A stretch of 59,471 nt of DNA, taken from assembly GCA_049670505.1 (NCBI GenBank), contig JBATTK010000012.1:1-59471 (forward strand), in the 5' to 3' direction. The translations under genes were made by a program, and so were the position numbers. Of the stretch, positions 34,741 through 45,114 are shown in pieces. Source of the DNA: JBATTK01 sp049670505. Lineage in GTDB: Bacteria; Bacteroidota; Bacteroidia; Flavobacteriales; Flavobacteriaceae. The notes beneath the pieces are model-generated. The model searched no databases. It was given only the letters and a program-made list of their open reading frames with translations, and was not told the origin of the DNA. The stretch's first letter is position 1, and each line of letters begins with the position of its first letter.

Positions 34741-35642
34741 TACAATTCGATTTGGTTGGTTTCTTGATTCTTATATTTTGCATAATTATAACCATGCTCC
34801 CACCAAGAGGTCATTTTTTCCTTATTAAAAATAAGGGAGTTTGTGGTTAGCACGGTAGGCGTATGGTAAAAATTGATTAGGGCATCGTTGTGATTCGCAA
34901 CATATTTTCCAATGCGGATATTCTGTTTTTCTATCCGTTCGATCATAAACTCGATCATATTGGTAAGCAACGAAAAAACATTTCTGGAAGGCATCCTATT
35001 TAAATGAATTATTTCTGTTTCCAATATAATCGCATCTACCTCGGTGGCTCCCTGTTTAATGGCTTCTTCTATCGGCACCATGCTCCCAAGGCCGCCATCC
35101 GCATATTCGCAGCCATTCTTTTTAACCAGCGACATAAAAGGGATGAAATTGCAAGAAATCCATACCCATTCACAAAACTCTTCATAGGTACAGTCATTGA
35201 TGGATTTATATTCTACCTGATTCAAGGATAGATTGGCAACGGTAACCAAAATATTTTTTGTGCCGTTTTTTACTGTTTCAAATTCCTGTTGCGTAATCGT
35301 CTCTTTGATCAGGTGCAATAGGTTATGACTTTCCCCAAAAGTCTTGCTCCCCCTGTAAAAATTTCTAAGGACCCTAAAATGATTGATACCGATATTCTCC
35401 ACTCCATATTTTTTGGTCACCTTAAAAGGGCAATTGCTAAAAATATCATCTTGATTTACAGAGGTGTACACTTCCTTTATTTTTTCTATTTTTTGTAGCG
35501 CTAAATGGGTTATCAAAAGGCTACCGGTAGAGGTTCCTAAAAAAAGGTCGTACTCGTATTTGAGTTCTTGCATCAAATATTGTGCAACGCCCCCCGCAAA
35601 GGCACCCTTGCTACCACCTCCCGAAATCACCATTGCCCTCAT
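34740..35642 (-). CDS. patatin-like phospholipase, copy 1
   Basis: A second 300-residue patatin-like hydrolase with SGGGSKGAFAGG, GTSTGS (Ser38) and ADGGLGS (Asp182). The two copies share blocks such as YEEFC and WISCN that mark them as tandem duplicates, but have diverged in the middle and at the C-terminus. The start overlaps the stop of the M1 aminopeptidase gene as ATGA, giving a three-gene operon, peptidase first. The two copies may act on different lipids or as a pair. Confidence 0.9.
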   Translation of the reverse strand: MRAMVISGGGSKGAFAGGVAQYLMQELKYEYDLFLGTSTGSLLITHLALQKIEKIKEVYTSVNQDDIFSNCPFKVTKKYGVENIGINHFRVLRNFYRGSKTFGESHNLLHLIKETITQQEFETVKNGTKNILVTVANLSLNQVEYKSINDCTYEEFCEWVWISCNFIPFMSLVKKNGCEYADGGLGSMVPIEEAIKQGATEVDAIILETEIIHLNRMPSRNVFSLLTNMIEFMIERIEKQNIRIGKYVANHNDALINFYHTPTVLTTNSLIFNKEKMTSWWEHGYNYAKYKNQETNQIEL

Positions 35643-37780
35643 TCCGTATCTAGTTTATTGCTAATATAACGCAGTTCTTCCCCTTTTAGTTCTTGGGACA
35701 AATTGGTAATACGCTTTCTATAGTTATCATCCTTTAAAAGCTTATCCAACAAATTTCGTGCAAACTTTCTAAATTGCCAGTTGTGATGCACGGAGGCATT
35801 TGCCAAATCTTTTAAGTTTTGATCGGTAAAGTTAAAAACCTCATCTATCCATTGAAATGCCCCCAGCCTAAGCTCAAATGGATTTTTTGGTGAGGTATAC
35901 CCAAATAATTCGGTATAATAATCCTCCCTTTTTTCCTCGTCATAACCTTTGGTCAACAGGGCTAGGGTAAGCCATAGCAACCTCACATTTTTGTTGTTGA
36001 AACCAATCGTATTTTTTGTTTGATCTAGATAGGTGGCCCTATCGTTCGGATGGTACAGCCAAAGTTTGTAAAGCGCATTTTCCACGGTCACATAACTTTT
36101 GTCGTCCAATAGGCTTGTATACTTAGTACTTAATGTATCTGGTATACTTTCCAAAGAAGTGGCCAGTGCCTGCCTTATTTTGATATCATTATTGTATTCG
36201 AACACCCTACTTAAAAAATCATCGGACAAACTCTTATGATATCTGGCAATAATATTCCGTTTCAAATCATTGGATGTCGTGATATCCCAATAGCGTTGAA
36301 TTATTTTTTCATTATTTTCGGAACTGGTCGTCAACTCCCATTGTAACGTAAAGAATTGTTCCAAATCTTTGGAAGACGAGATCAAATTTTCCTTCACCTC
36401 CGTAAAGGGAAAATCGGTTCCGTTCAACCATAATTCTTGATATTCGGATAAATCCTTGCTACTGGCAAGCTCCATTTCCGCTATGAAATCCGAAATAGTC
36501 ACGTTATTGAATTGGTATTTCCGCAGATAATTCTGTATCCCTGTCCTAAAGGCCGCATCACCTATTTGGGCGCGTAACATATAGAGGGCCCAAGCGCCTT
36601 TTTCATAAAAGGTAAGGCTACTCGCTTTTGCATCGGTGAGCGCTTCACCCTTGTTCTTTTTAGACAGATCGTTTAATTGTTTGGCAGATTCGTAGAGTTT
36701 CCAATAAAAATAGTTCTCCCCGAATACTTCCTTTTCCGCCAGTAAAGCATAGTATGTTGCAAAACCTTCGTGAAGCCAATGATGGTTCCCATTAAACTCG
36801 GTAACCAAATTACCGAACCATTGGTGTGCCAGTTCATGGGCGTTCACATTCACATAGTTTTTATCTACAAATGCAATGGAATCTATCATAAAGGCATCTG
36901 AAAAAATAGTGGTTCCCGTATTTTCCATTCCGGCATACAAAAAATCCCTGACCGGAACCTGTTTATAATTCTGCCATGGATAGGGAACACCTATTTCCTG
37001 CTCCATAAAATCAAAAATCCGTGCCGTATGTCTATAGCTAGGTTCTACTTTAAGACTGTCAGAAGGATAATAATAGAGCTGTATGGGAACTCCATTTGCC
37101 GAAGTTTCCGTTATCGTATCATAATTCCCGATGGCAAAGGCTAAAAGATAACTGCTCATTGGGTTTTCCATATCAAAAGACCATGTTTTTAAACCATCCT
37201 TTTCTGTAGTTTTCTTTAGTTTGCCATTAGCGATCACTTCATAGGTGTTATCAAAGGATATATTTAAATCGAACTCCACTTTTTCGTTCATATCATCAAA
37301 ACTGGGCAACCAATGACTGGTATACTTCCCTTGCCCCTGTGTCCAAACTTGCTTTTCCGCTTCTTCCCAAGTGACTGAAGTATTGGCATTTTTAAGACGT
37401 AAGGAATCCATAGCGACATCTTGGTCCCAACCCATAAAATAAACTGCTTGTTTGGGGATTGCGGTATACGAAAGGGATAGCACATATTGCCTACCTTGCT
37501 TCAACTTTTTTTTTATGCTAACGGTTTCTCCCGTATTGAAAAGTCTAACACTTTTATTATCCAAACGAGCTTCACGAAACTGCATTTGCCTTGCATCTAG
37601 AAAAATAGAATCTGTTTTTTCCAGAACGTTAAAAGTATAGCTGACGGAACCACTTATGGTCCTTTCATACGGATGAACGGAAATGGAAATATCGGCGTGG
37701 GTGAAATCAACTTTATCTTGCCATTGGGCGGTTACCGACAAGCCTGCATAGAGCAGCACTGTTAGAAATAAATACTTCAT
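35639..37780 (-). CDS. exported M1-family zinc aminopeptidase
   Basis: A M1 metallopeptidase of about 713 residues. The zinc motif HELAHQWFGN, followed 18 residues on by HEGFATYY, is complete, and GMENTG upstream is the exopeptidase signature. I chose the ATG at 37780 because it gives a proper signal peptide (MKYLFLTVLLYAGLSVTAQ); an in-frame TTG/ATG further upstream would add ten residues. It should trim N-terminal residues from peptides in the periplasm or at the surface. It heads an operon with two patatin-like genes. Confidence 0.93.
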   Translation of the reverse strand: MKYLFLTVLLYAGLSVTAQWQDKVDFTHADISISVHPYERTISGSVSYTFNVLEKTDSIFLDARQMQFREARLDNKSVRLFNTGETVSIKKKLKQGRQYVLSLSYTAIPKQAVYFMGWDQDVAMDSLRLKNANTSVTWEEAEKQVWTQGQGKYTSHWLPSFDDMNEKVEFDLNISFDNTYEVIANGKLKKTTEKDGLKTWSFDMENPMSSYLLAFAIGNYDTITETSANGVPIQLYYYPSDSLKVEPSYRHTARIFDFMEQEIGVPYPWQNYKQVPVRDFLYAGMENTGTTIFSDAFMIDSIAFVDKNYVNVNAHELAHQWFGNLVTEFNGNHHWLHEGFATYYALLAEKEVFGENYFYWKLYESAKQLNDLSKKNKGEALTDAKASSLTFYEKGAWALYMLRAQIGDAAFRTGIQNYLRKYQFNNVTISDFIAEMELASSKDLSEYQELWLNGTDFPFTEVKENLISSSKDLEQFFTLQWELTTSSENNEKIIQRYWDITTSNDLKRNIIARYHKSLSDDFLSRVFEYNNDIKIRQALATSLESIPDTLSTKYTSLLDDKSYVTVENALYKLWLYHPNDRATYLDQTKNTIGFNNKNVRLLWLTLALLTKGYDEEKREDYYTELFGYTSPKNPFELRLGAFQWIDEVFNFTDQNLKDLANASVHHNWQFRKFARNLLDKLLKDDNYRKRITNLSQELKGEELRYISNKLDTE

Positions 37781-37862
37781 AGCATACATCTGGGTAAAAT
37801 ACTGTACCAAAATAAGAAATTTGCCTGTTGCAGTTGAATCTGTTTACCACTATTTTAGTCGA

Positions 37863-39968
37863 ATGAACGGTAATTTCCTTCAAACTCCGATCGCTTACCT
37901 CAAAGGTGTTGGCCCCAACAGGGCGGATACGCTCCAATCAGAACTTGGGATTCATACATATCAGGACCTTATCAACCTTTTTCCCAATCGATACATAGAC
38001 AAGACCCGCTATTATAAAATTGGGGAACTGCAACGTAGCAATGCGGATATACAAGTCATCGGAAAAATAGTCCATATCAAAAGCGTAGCACAAAAAAAGG
38101 GCAATCGCTTGGTAGCTTCCTTTGTAGATGATACAGGAGAAATGGAACTGGTCTGGTTCAGGGGACAGAAATGGATCCGGGAAAATTTAAAACTGAACAC
38201 CCCTTATGTAATTTTTGGAAAGACCAATTGGTTCAGCGGGAAATTTTCGATGCCCCATCCGGATATGGAGTTGTTTTCCGAACACGAAAAAGGGCTTAAA
38301 GTATCCATGCAGCCCGTATACCCATCTACCGAGAAACTGGGCAATAAAGGAATTACCAACCGGGTCATTAGTAAATTGATGCAGCAACTGTTCCTGGAAA
38401 CCAATGGGCAGTTTATGGAGACCCTCTCCCCCAACCTGCTTAATGAACTAAAGTTGATGCCTAAAAACAAGGCGCTGCTCAATATCCATTTTCCGGTCAG
38501 TCAGGAATTATTGGCAAAGGCCCAATTCCGATTAAAGTTCGAGGAGCTATTTTATATACAGATCCAATTGATTACCAAAAAGCTTATCAGAAAGCAGAAG
38601 ATAAAAGGATACAATTTTGACCAAGTAGGGCAACTTTTCAATGATTTCTACAACCATCACCTCCCTTTTGAGTTGACACGGGCGCAGAAAAAAGTAATCA
38701 AGGAGATACGTTTCGATCTAGGAAGTAATGCACAAATGAACCGCTTGTTGCAGGGCGATGTGGGTTCGGGAAAGACCATTGTAGCCCTAATGACCATGTT
38801 ATTGGCCATAGATAATGATTTTCAGGCCTGTTTAATGGCCCCTACGGAAATTTTGGCCAACCAGCACTTTAATGGTATAACCGAATTATTGGGCTCCATC
38901 GGAATCAATATTGCACTCCTTACGGGATCGGTAAAAAAATCGACACGAAAAGTTATCCATGAACAATTGGAGAACGGGGAACTACATATATTGATCGGTA
39001 CACACGCCCTGTTGGAAGACAAGGTGCAATTTAAAAACTTAGGGCTTGCCATTATTGATGAACAGCACCGGTTTGGCGTAGCGCAACGGTCTAAACTATG
39101 GCACAAAAACGAAATGCCCCCGCATATTCTGGTCATGACGGCCACTCCTATCCCAAGGACCTTGGCTATGAGCCTATACGGGGATCTGGATATTTCCGTA
39201 ATAGATGAGCTACCCCCCGGAAGGAAGCCGGTAAAAACCGTTCATCGCTACGATACGAACAGGTTAAAGGTTTTTCGGTTCATAAAGGAAGAGATCAAAA
39301 AAGGCAGACAGGTATATATTGTATATCCGTTGATCCAGGAGTCGGAAGCATTGGACTATAAGGATTTAATGGATGGGTACGAAAGTATCGTACGCGATTT
39401 TCCCCTGCCGGAATATCAAATTTCCATTGTACACGGAAAGATGAAACCCGATGACAAGGATTATGAAATGAATCGTTTTGTAAAAGGCGAAACGCATATT
39501 ATGGTGGCCACTACGGTCATAGAAGTAGGCGTAAATGTTCCCAATGCTTCGGTCATGATCATTGAAAGTGCCGAACGTTTTGGCTTATCGCAACTACATC
39601 AGTTACGTGGGCGTGTAGGTAGAGGTGCCGATCAAAGCTATTGTATACTGATGACAAGTCATAAACTTTCTACTGAAGCCAAAACCAGACTGGAAACCAT
39701 GGTACGCACCAATGATGGTTTTGAGATCGCCGAAGTGGATTTAAGGTTAAGGGGTCCTGGAGACCTTATGGGTACGCAACAAAGTGGTGTACTGAACCTA
39801 AAAATCGCGGACATCATAAAAGATAATGATATTCTTAAGACTGCGCGTTTTTATGCGTTGAAGACCTTAAAACAAGACCCTACATTATCCTTGGAAGAAA
39901 ATAGGGTACTTGCCTATACCTATGCACAATTGGTAAAGCATAAGAATATATGGACGTATATTAGCTAA
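37863..39968 (+). CDS. recG: ATP-dependent DNA helicase RecG
   Basis: Branch-migrating helicase that reverses stalled replication forks and processes Holliday junctions. At 701 residues from the ATG at 37863 it is full length. The wedge domain starts with TPIAYLKGVGPNRADTLQSE. Helicase motifs follow: GDVGSGKTIVAL (Walker A), DEQHRFG, TATPIPRTLA and HQLRGRVGRGADQSYC, the last being the RecG TRG/VI region. An in-frame non-ATG start at 37821 is less likely. It is divergent from the M1 peptidase gene. Confidence 0.95.
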   Translation: MNGNFLQTPIAYLKGVGPNRADTLQSELGIHTYQDLINLFPNRYIDKTRYYKIGELQRSNADIQVIGKIVHIKSVAQKKGNRLVASFVDDTGEMELVWFRGQKWIRENLKLNTPYVIFGKTNWFSGKFSMPHPDMELFSEHEKGLKVSMQPVYPSTEKLGNKGITNRVISKLMQQLFLETNGQFMETLSPNLLNELKLMPKNKALLNIHFPVSQELLAKAQFRLKFEELFYIQIQLITKKLIRKQKIKGYNFDQVGQLFNDFYNHHLPFELTRAQKKVIKEIRFDLGSNAQMNRLLQGDVGSGKTIVALMTMLLAIDNDFQACLMAPTEILANQHFNGITELLGSIGINIALLTGSVKKSTRKVIHEQLENGELHILIGTHALLEDKVQFKNLGLAIIDEQHRFGVAQRSKLWHKNEMPPHILVMTATPIPRTLAMSLYGDLDISVIDELPPGRKPVKTVHRYDTNRLKVFRFIKEEIKKGRQVYIVYPLIQESEALDYKDLMDGYESIVRDFPLPEYQISIVHGKMKPDDKDYEMNRFVKGETHIMVATTVIEVGVNVPNASVMIIESAERFGLSQLHQLRGRVGRGADQSYCILMTSHKLSTEAKTRLETMVRTNDGFEIAEVDLRLRGPGDLMGTQQSGVLNLKIADIIKDNDILKTARFYALKTLKQDPTLSLEENRVLAYTYAQLVKHKNIWTYIS

Positions 39969-39990
39969 ACGCGCCACCCTGTTGTATTCA

Positions 39991-40020
39991 AAAAAAACGC
40001 CCAACGAACGGTGGGCGTTT
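39991..40020 (-). terminator. terminator between recG and the DUF2911 gene
   Basis: AAACGCCCA (39995-40003) pairs perfectly with TGGGCGTTT (40012-40020) around an 8-nt loop. The A-run at 39991-39997 becomes a T-run on the minus strand, so it mainly ends the DUF2911 transcript, and may also stop recG. Confidence 0.75.
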
Positions 40021-40046
40021 CTGATAAATACAATGAAGGTGTCCAG

Positions 40047-41156
40047 TTAGTTGATATCCTCGCCATTTTCCAGTTTCACCAAGAAACCGGCAATGGCATT
40101 TTTGTTCAAGGCATCAGGAGCTCTTCCTTCCGCTATTTTCAGATGCTTTAAGGCCGTTTTGTAATTTCCGACCGCTGCATAACCCCTTGCCAAACCAAAG
40201 TCTACAGGCCAAGTGCCTTTATGCATTTTGGCGTTCTTTTGGAAAACGCTAAGTGCTTTTTCCTTTTCACCTTGTCCGATCAGCTGTCTGCCATACCCGT
40301 GGATTTGCAATGCCGTGCCCATTTCCAATGCTTCGTCCATAAGTGCTTCCGCTTCCGTGGTCTTTCCCTGCTTCATTAAAATCCTAGATTTAATGCCCAA
40401 GTTATTGAAGTTCTTTTGGCTAAAAAACTGGCCTTGGATAGCGGCATCTACCCAACCTAGGGCATCATCCAAATTCCCATCATTGTTCAACGCGTAATTG
40501 GCCGCTTGTTCCCATGACTGCCTGGCAAATCCAGGCGTAGTTTGGAGTTTTTGCTTCACATCGGCCATGACCAGGTCGGTAACATCGACCTCCACTTTAA
40601 AAGGAATCTGTTTTTTCTCCCAGTTCAAAGAAGCCACGGTAGAAGTCCTGTCGACCTCGTTGAAGGCATAAGTAAGCTGTTCCGTATGCGGAATTTCCTT
40701 AGTGGTTACTTCCACGCGAAGGGCATCTTCCGAAGGTTCATAGAAATAACTCCCCCAAGCCCCGTGGTTTTTAGAAAAAATGACGGTAGCCTTATCCCCT
40801 TCCTGAATCACCATATGAAGACCATATTTTCCTGCGGATAAAGCTTGCCCCTCTACTTTTACGTCATGGGTAAATTTAATGATCGTGTTTTCGTTGGCTC
40901 CGGCTCTCCATGGGGATTCCTTAGCAGTTCCAAATCCTAGATTGTTCATTCCATAGGGTACTAATTTTCCCCATACTTCCCTGTCATTTACACTAGGTCT
41001 TGAGTAAATGATAGCAATGTCCGTAATACCTACACGTTGGGATACTTTTGCCATTTGGCTACCCCTGGGAAGGTCTAATTGTGCCGTTGCCTCCAATGAA
41101 AAAAATAGGAGTCCCAACGACATGAAAAACAAATACTTGATGTACGCTTGTTTCAT
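40047..41156 (-). CDS. exported DUF2911 protein with TPR-like C-terminus
   Basis: A 369-residue secreted protein, signal sequence ending near LEATAQ. The DUF2911 domain (about 26-200) shows LPRGSQMAKVSQRVGITDI, YSRPSVNDREVWG, PWRAGANENTIIKF and FSKNHGAWGSYFY. The remainder is helical with TPR-like repeats (for example NFNNLGIKSRILMKQGKTTEA). The DUF2911 fold has no known activity. It stands alone and points away from the leucine cluster. Confidence 0.85.
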   Translation of the reverse strand: MKQAYIKYLFFMSLGLLFFSLEATAQLDLPRGSQMAKVSQRVGITDIAIIYSRPSVNDREVWGKLVPYGMNNLGFGTAKESPWRAGANENTIIKFTHDVKVEGQALSAGKYGLHMVIQEGDKATVIFSKNHGAWGSYFYEPSEDALRVEVTTKEIPHTEQLTYAFNEVDRTSTVASLNWEKKQIPFKVEVDVTDLVMADVKQKLQTTPGFARQSWEQAANYALNNDGNLDDALGWVDAAIQGQFFSQKNFNNLGIKSRILMKQGKTTEAEALMDEALEMGTALQIHGYGRQLIGQGEKEKALSVFQKNAKMHKGTWPVDFGLARGYAAVGNYKTALKHLKIAEGRAPDALNKNAIAGFLVKLENGEDIN

Positions 41157-41468
41157 GAGATTGTTTTTAAGTTGTTTATATAAAAATTAGGTTCTTTTTA
41201 AAGGTATGTATAGACAAAATCCGAAAAAGTTACGGTACTGTTAAAGTCGATTAAACCCATGTTAAACTATCTTAATAATACCTTAATTAATGCAATTATA
41301 TCGGTTGAACATCGTAATTCAGAAGTGTATTTTATGTTAAAAAAAATCGTATTCCATAAATTTGTATCTCAAATTATCACATTAAAATGTAATTACGATC
41401 GGGCAAATAGCGCTCCGTTTTATAAGAGACTCCAAGAAAGAAATTAAGTTCAGCTTACGAAAAGAGAA
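41157..41468. promoter_or_regulatory. intergenic region carrying the leu cluster promoter
   Basis: This 312-bp stretch has no convincing gene. TAAATTTG at 41357-41364 matches the -7 consensus and would start the leuC transcript near 41370, leaving about 100 nt of leader. The -33 region is poor. I see no leucine-rich leader peptide, T-box or known riboswitch in the leader. Confidence 0.4.
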
Positions 41469-42878
41469 ATGAAAAAGACACTATTTGACAAAGTTTGGGA
41501 TTCCCATGTGGTCCACAGTATTGAAAATGGCCCCGATGTATTGTTTATTGATCGTCATATGATCCATGAGGTAACGAGTCCCGTTGCTTTTTTAGGTTTA
41601 AAGCAAAGAGGCATCGGTGTGCTATATGCAGAGCGAACTTTTGCAACGGCCGACCATAATACACCGACATTGAATCAACATTTACCGGTTAAAGATCCAT
41701 TATCCGCCAATCAGTTAAAAGCCTTGGAGGAAAACTCCAAAGAACATGGCATATCCTATTGGGGCCTTGGGCATGAAAAGAATGGAATAGTACATGTAGT
41801 GGGACCGGAATATGGTATTACCCAACCAGGGGCGACTATCGTATGTGGAGATTCCCACACTTCTACACATGGTGCATTTGGTGCCATTGCTTTTGGAATT
41901 GGCACTTCGGAAGTAGAAATGGTTTTGGCCACACAATGTATTATGCAGCCCAAACCCAAGAAAATGCGCATCAATATCAATGGTAGTCTAAGTAAGGCCG
42001 TTACCCCAAAAGATGTAGCGCTGTTCATTATATCACAGTTGACCACTTCCGGTGCCACGGGCTACTTTGTGGAATATGCAGGGGAAGTTTTTGAGCAGAT
42101 GACCATGGAAGGGCGAATGACCGTTTGCAACCTAAGTATTGAAATGGGTGCCCGCGGGGGTATGATCGCCCCGGACGAAAAGACCTTTGCCTATATAAAG
42201 GATAGGGAATTTACACCAAAAGGTGCGGCTTGGGACAAGGCAATGGCCTATTGGGAAACTTTAAGTTCAGATGAAGATGCCATATTCGATAAGGAATTCA
42301 CCTTTGATGGCGCCCTTATAGAACCCATGATCACTTATGGTACCAACCCGGGCATGGGCATGGGAATTTCCAATGCTATTCCAACAGCGGAAGCGGTTGA
42401 AGGCGGTGTGGCTACCTATAAAAAATCGCTACAATATATGGCATTTGGTGAGGGGGATGCTATGTTGGGCAAGCAAATAGATTTTGTATTCCTTGGAAGT
42501 TGTACTAATGGACGCATAGAAGACTTTAGAGCTTTTGCCTCCATTGTTAAAGGCAGAAAAAAAGCCGATAATGTTACGGCATGGCTTGTTCCCGGCTCAC
42601 ATAAGGTAGAAACCGCGATTAAAGAAGAAGGTATTCTGGATATTTTGCACGCTTCCGGTTTTGAACTTCGCGAACCCGGATGCTCCGCTTGCCTTGCAAT
42701 GAATGAGGATAAAATCCCTCCTGGAAAATATGCGGTGAGCACCTCCAACAGAAACTTTGAAGGAAGACAAGGCCCTGGGTCTAGAACCCTCTTGGCAAGT
42801 CCGTTAGTGGCCGCTGCTGCGGCCGTAACAGGAAAAGTTACCGACCCAAGGGAATTAATGGCTTTGGAAACTGCTTAA
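41469..42878 (+). CDS. leuC: 3-isopropylmalate dehydratase large subunit
   Basis: Isomerises 2-isopropylmalate to 3-isopropylmalate in leucine synthesis, as a heterodimer with LeuD. The 469-residue length fits. The 4Fe-4S cluster cysteines lie in LGSCTNGR and in EPGCSACLAMN. DGDSHTSTHGAFG-type (here CGDSHTSTHGAFG) and SNRNFEGRQGPGSRT are further signatures. It is first in the leuC-leuD-leuA-like-SnoaL-leuB series. Confidence 0.97.
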   Translation: MKKTLFDKVWDSHVVHSIENGPDVLFIDRHMIHEVTSPVAFLGLKQRGIGVLYAERTFATADHNTPTLNQHLPVKDPLSANQLKALEENSKEHGISYWGLGHEKNGIVHVVGPEYGITQPGATIVCGDSHTSTHGAFGAIAFGIGTSEVEMVLATQCIMQPKPKKMRININGSLSKAVTPKDVALFIISQLTTSGATGYFVEYAGEVFEQMTMEGRMTVCNLSIEMGARGGMIAPDEKTFAYIKDREFTPKGAAWDKAMAYWETLSSDEDAIFDKEFTFDGALIEPMITYGTNPGMGMGISNAIPTAEAVEGGVATYKKSLQYMAFGEGDAMLGKQIDFVFLGSCTNGRIEDFRAFASIVKGRKKADNVTAWLVPGSHKVETAIKEEGILDILHASGFELREPGCSACLAMNEDKIPPGKYAVSTSNRNFEGRQGPGSRTLLASPLVAAAAAVTGKVTDPRELMALETA

Positions 42879-42933
42879 CTTATCCCCTATTGAACATACA
42901 TGATTCAGCATTCAAAACTCATAATTTCAAGAA

Positions 42934-43530
42934 ATGGCATACGATAAATTCAATATACTGACCAGCAGTGCGGTTCCACTTCCCATAGAGAATGTAGATA
43001 CCGATCAAATAATCCCCGCACGTTTTCTAAAAGCAACGGAACGCAAAGGATTCGGGGACAATTTATTCAGGGATTGGAGATACAATTCCGACGATACCCC
43101 CAAAAAGGAATTTCCCTTGAACAATTCAAAATACAAGGGCAAAATATTGGTGGGTGGTAAAAACTTTGGTTCCGGGTCTTCTCGGGAACATGCCGCATGG
43201 GCCGTTTATGATTATGGGTTCAGGTGCGTAGTATCGAGTTTCTTTGCCGATATTTTTAGGGGAAACTGCCTAAATATAGGGGTGCTTCCGGTACAAGTAA
43301 GTCCTGAATTCCTTGAAAAAATATTCCAGGCGATAGCGGTCGATCCAACAACGGAATTGGAGGTAAGCTTGCCCGACCAGACCATTACCATTCTTTCTTC
43401 AGGAGATCAGGAAAAATTTGATATCAATCATTATAAAAAGGACAATATGTTGAATGGTTTTGATGATATCGACTATCTCTTGAACATCAAGGAAAATATT
43501 AAGGCTTTTGCAGCGGATACTCCCCTATAA
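42934..43530 (+). CDS. leuD: 3-isopropylmalate dehydratase small subunit
   Basis: The swivelling small subunit (198 residues) that completes the active site of LeuC. NVDTDQIIPARFLKAT near residue 20 and GKNFGSGSSREHAAWA near residue 73 are the family motifs. It follows leuC by 55 bp and precedes the leuA-like gene by 45 bp. Confidence 0.97.
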   Translation: MAYDKFNILTSSAVPLPIENVDTDQIIPARFLKATERKGFGDNLFRDWRYNSDDTPKKEFPLNNSKYKGKILVGGKNFGSGSSREHAAWAVYDYGFRCVVSSFFADIFRGNCLNIGVLPVQVSPEFLEKIFQAIAVDPTTELEVSLPDQTITILSSGDQEKFDINHYKKDNMLNGFDDIDYLLNIKENIKAFAADTPL

Positions 43531-43575
43531 GATACATTTTACAGCTAGCTACTGAAACAAGTTCAGCATATACAG

Positions 43576-45093
43576 ATGAAGAAAAGAAAGGTGGAAATAA
43601 TGGATACCACGCTTCGTGATGGAGAACAAACCTCCGGGGTGTCCTTTTCGGTTTCGGAAAAACTTACACTTGCCAAGCTGTTATTGGAAGAATTGAAAGT
43701 AGACCGAATAGAGGTTGCCTCGGCCCGTGTATCGGAAGGTGAACTACAATCTGTAAAAAATATTGCGGATTGGGCAAAATCGGTAGGGTATCTCAATCGC
43801 GTAGAGGTACTTACCTTTGTAGACAAAGGGGTATCGATCGCATGGATGGAAAAAGCTGGTGCCAAGGTCCAAAATTTATTGACCAAGGGATCCTTGAACC
43901 ATTTGACCTATCAGCTAAAAAAAACACCTCAGCAACATTTTGATGAGATTGCGGCAGTAATAGCATTGGCGGAAAAAAATAATATAGCTACCAACATATA
44001 CCTGGAGGATTGGAGTAATGGTATGCGAAATTCACCGGAGTATGTATTTCAATTCCTGGATTTTCTCGCTACCCAAACGGTGGAACGAATTTTATTGCCC
44101 GATACCCTAGGGGTATTGACCCATTCCGAAACCTATGCCTTTATTTCCAAAATTGTAAGCAAGTATCCCGATATACATTTTGATTTTCATGGGCACAACG
44201 ATTATGATCTTAGTGTGGCCAATGTCATGGAAGCCTTAAAAGCGGGCTGCCATGGCCTACATTTGACCGTGAACGGTATGGGAGAAAGAGCAGGTAACGC
44301 TCCACTGGCAAGTGTTGTTGCGGTCATCAATGATTTTATGCCGGATTTAGAGATTTCCATTCGTGAATCTTCATTACATAAAGTAAGTAAACTGGTCTCC
44401 GCTTTTACAGGATTCGGAATACCTGCGAACAAACCTATTGTGGGAGATAATGTTTTTACACAAACAGCTGGTATACATGCTGATGGAGATAGTAAAAAAA
44501 ACCTTTACTTCAATGATTTACTGCCAGAGCGATTTGGTAGAAAACGCAAGTATGCATTGGGAAAAACTTCAGGTAAGGCCAATATCCAAAAGAATCTTCA
44601 GGAACTTGGTCTAACCTTGAACGACGAGGAATTGGGAAAAGTAACACAGCGTATCATTGAACTGGGCGATAAAAAGGAAAAAGTAACCAAGGAAGATCTA
44701 CCGTATATTATTTCCGATGTCTTAAAAAGCGGCTCCTATCAGGAAAAAGTAATCGTGAAATCCTATGTCCTTACCCATTCCAAAGGATTAAAACCCTCTA
44801 CCACGGTCGCACTAGCGATAGACGGGGAGCACTATGAGGAAAATGCGCAGGGAGATGGACAGTTCGATGCCTTTATGAATGCCCTTCGAAAAGTCTATAC
44901 ATCCAGAAAAGTAGACTTGCCCAATTTAATCGACTATGCGGTACGGATACCCCCTGGAAGTAATTCCGATGCACTTTGCGAAACTATTATCACATGGGAG
45001 GACAAAGGAAAGGAATTCATTACAAGAGGTCTGGATTCCGATCAAACGGTCTCCGCCATAAAGGCTACCGAAAGAATGCTGAATATTATATAG
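43576..45093 (+). CDS. 2-isopropylmalate synthase / citramalate synthase family protein
   Basis: A 505-residue Claisen-condensing enzyme that joins acetyl-CoA to a 2-oxoacid. MDTTLRDGEQTSGVSF binds the metal and substrate, and HFDFHGHNDYDL and VNGMGERAGN follow. The C-terminal part (about 385-505) is the LeuA regulatory domain, which binds the end product. Its place between leuD and leuB favours the leucine pathway; (R)-citramalate synthase, feeding isoleucine, is the main alternative and cannot be excluded from motifs. The 3' end is partly duplicated just downstream. Confidence 0.88.
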   Translation: MKKRKVEIMDTTLRDGEQTSGVSFSVSEKLTLAKLLLEELKVDRIEVASARVSEGELQSVKNIADWAKSVGYLNRVEVLTFVDKGVSIAWMEKAGAKVQNLLTKGSLNHLTYQLKKTPQQHFDEIAAVIALAEKNNIATNIYLEDWSNGMRNSPEYVFQFLDFLATQTVERILLPDTLGVLTHSETYAFISKIVSKYPDIHFDFHGHNDYDLSVANVMEALKAGCHGLHLTVNGMGERAGNAPLASVVAVINDFMPDLEISIRESSLHKVSKLVSAFTGFGIPANKPIVGDNVFTQTAGIHADGDSKKNLYFNDLLPERFGRKRKYALGKTSGKANIQKNLQELGLTLNDEELGKVTQRIIELGDKKEKVTKEDLPYIISDVLKSGSYQEKVIVKSYVLTHSKGLKPSTTVALAIDGEHYEENAQGDGQFDAFMNALRKVYTSRKVDLPNLIDYAVRIPPGSNSDALCETIITWEDKGKEFITRGLDSDQTVSAIKATERMLNII

Positions 45094-45114
45094 AAGTGAG
45101 TATAGAGCGCTTAG

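Noticed and set aside
41259..41447. 62-codon open frame upstream of leuC as a leader peptide gene
   Set aside because: It has no leucine-codon run or attenuator-like hairpins near its end, and the likely promoter lies inside it, so it is probably chance.
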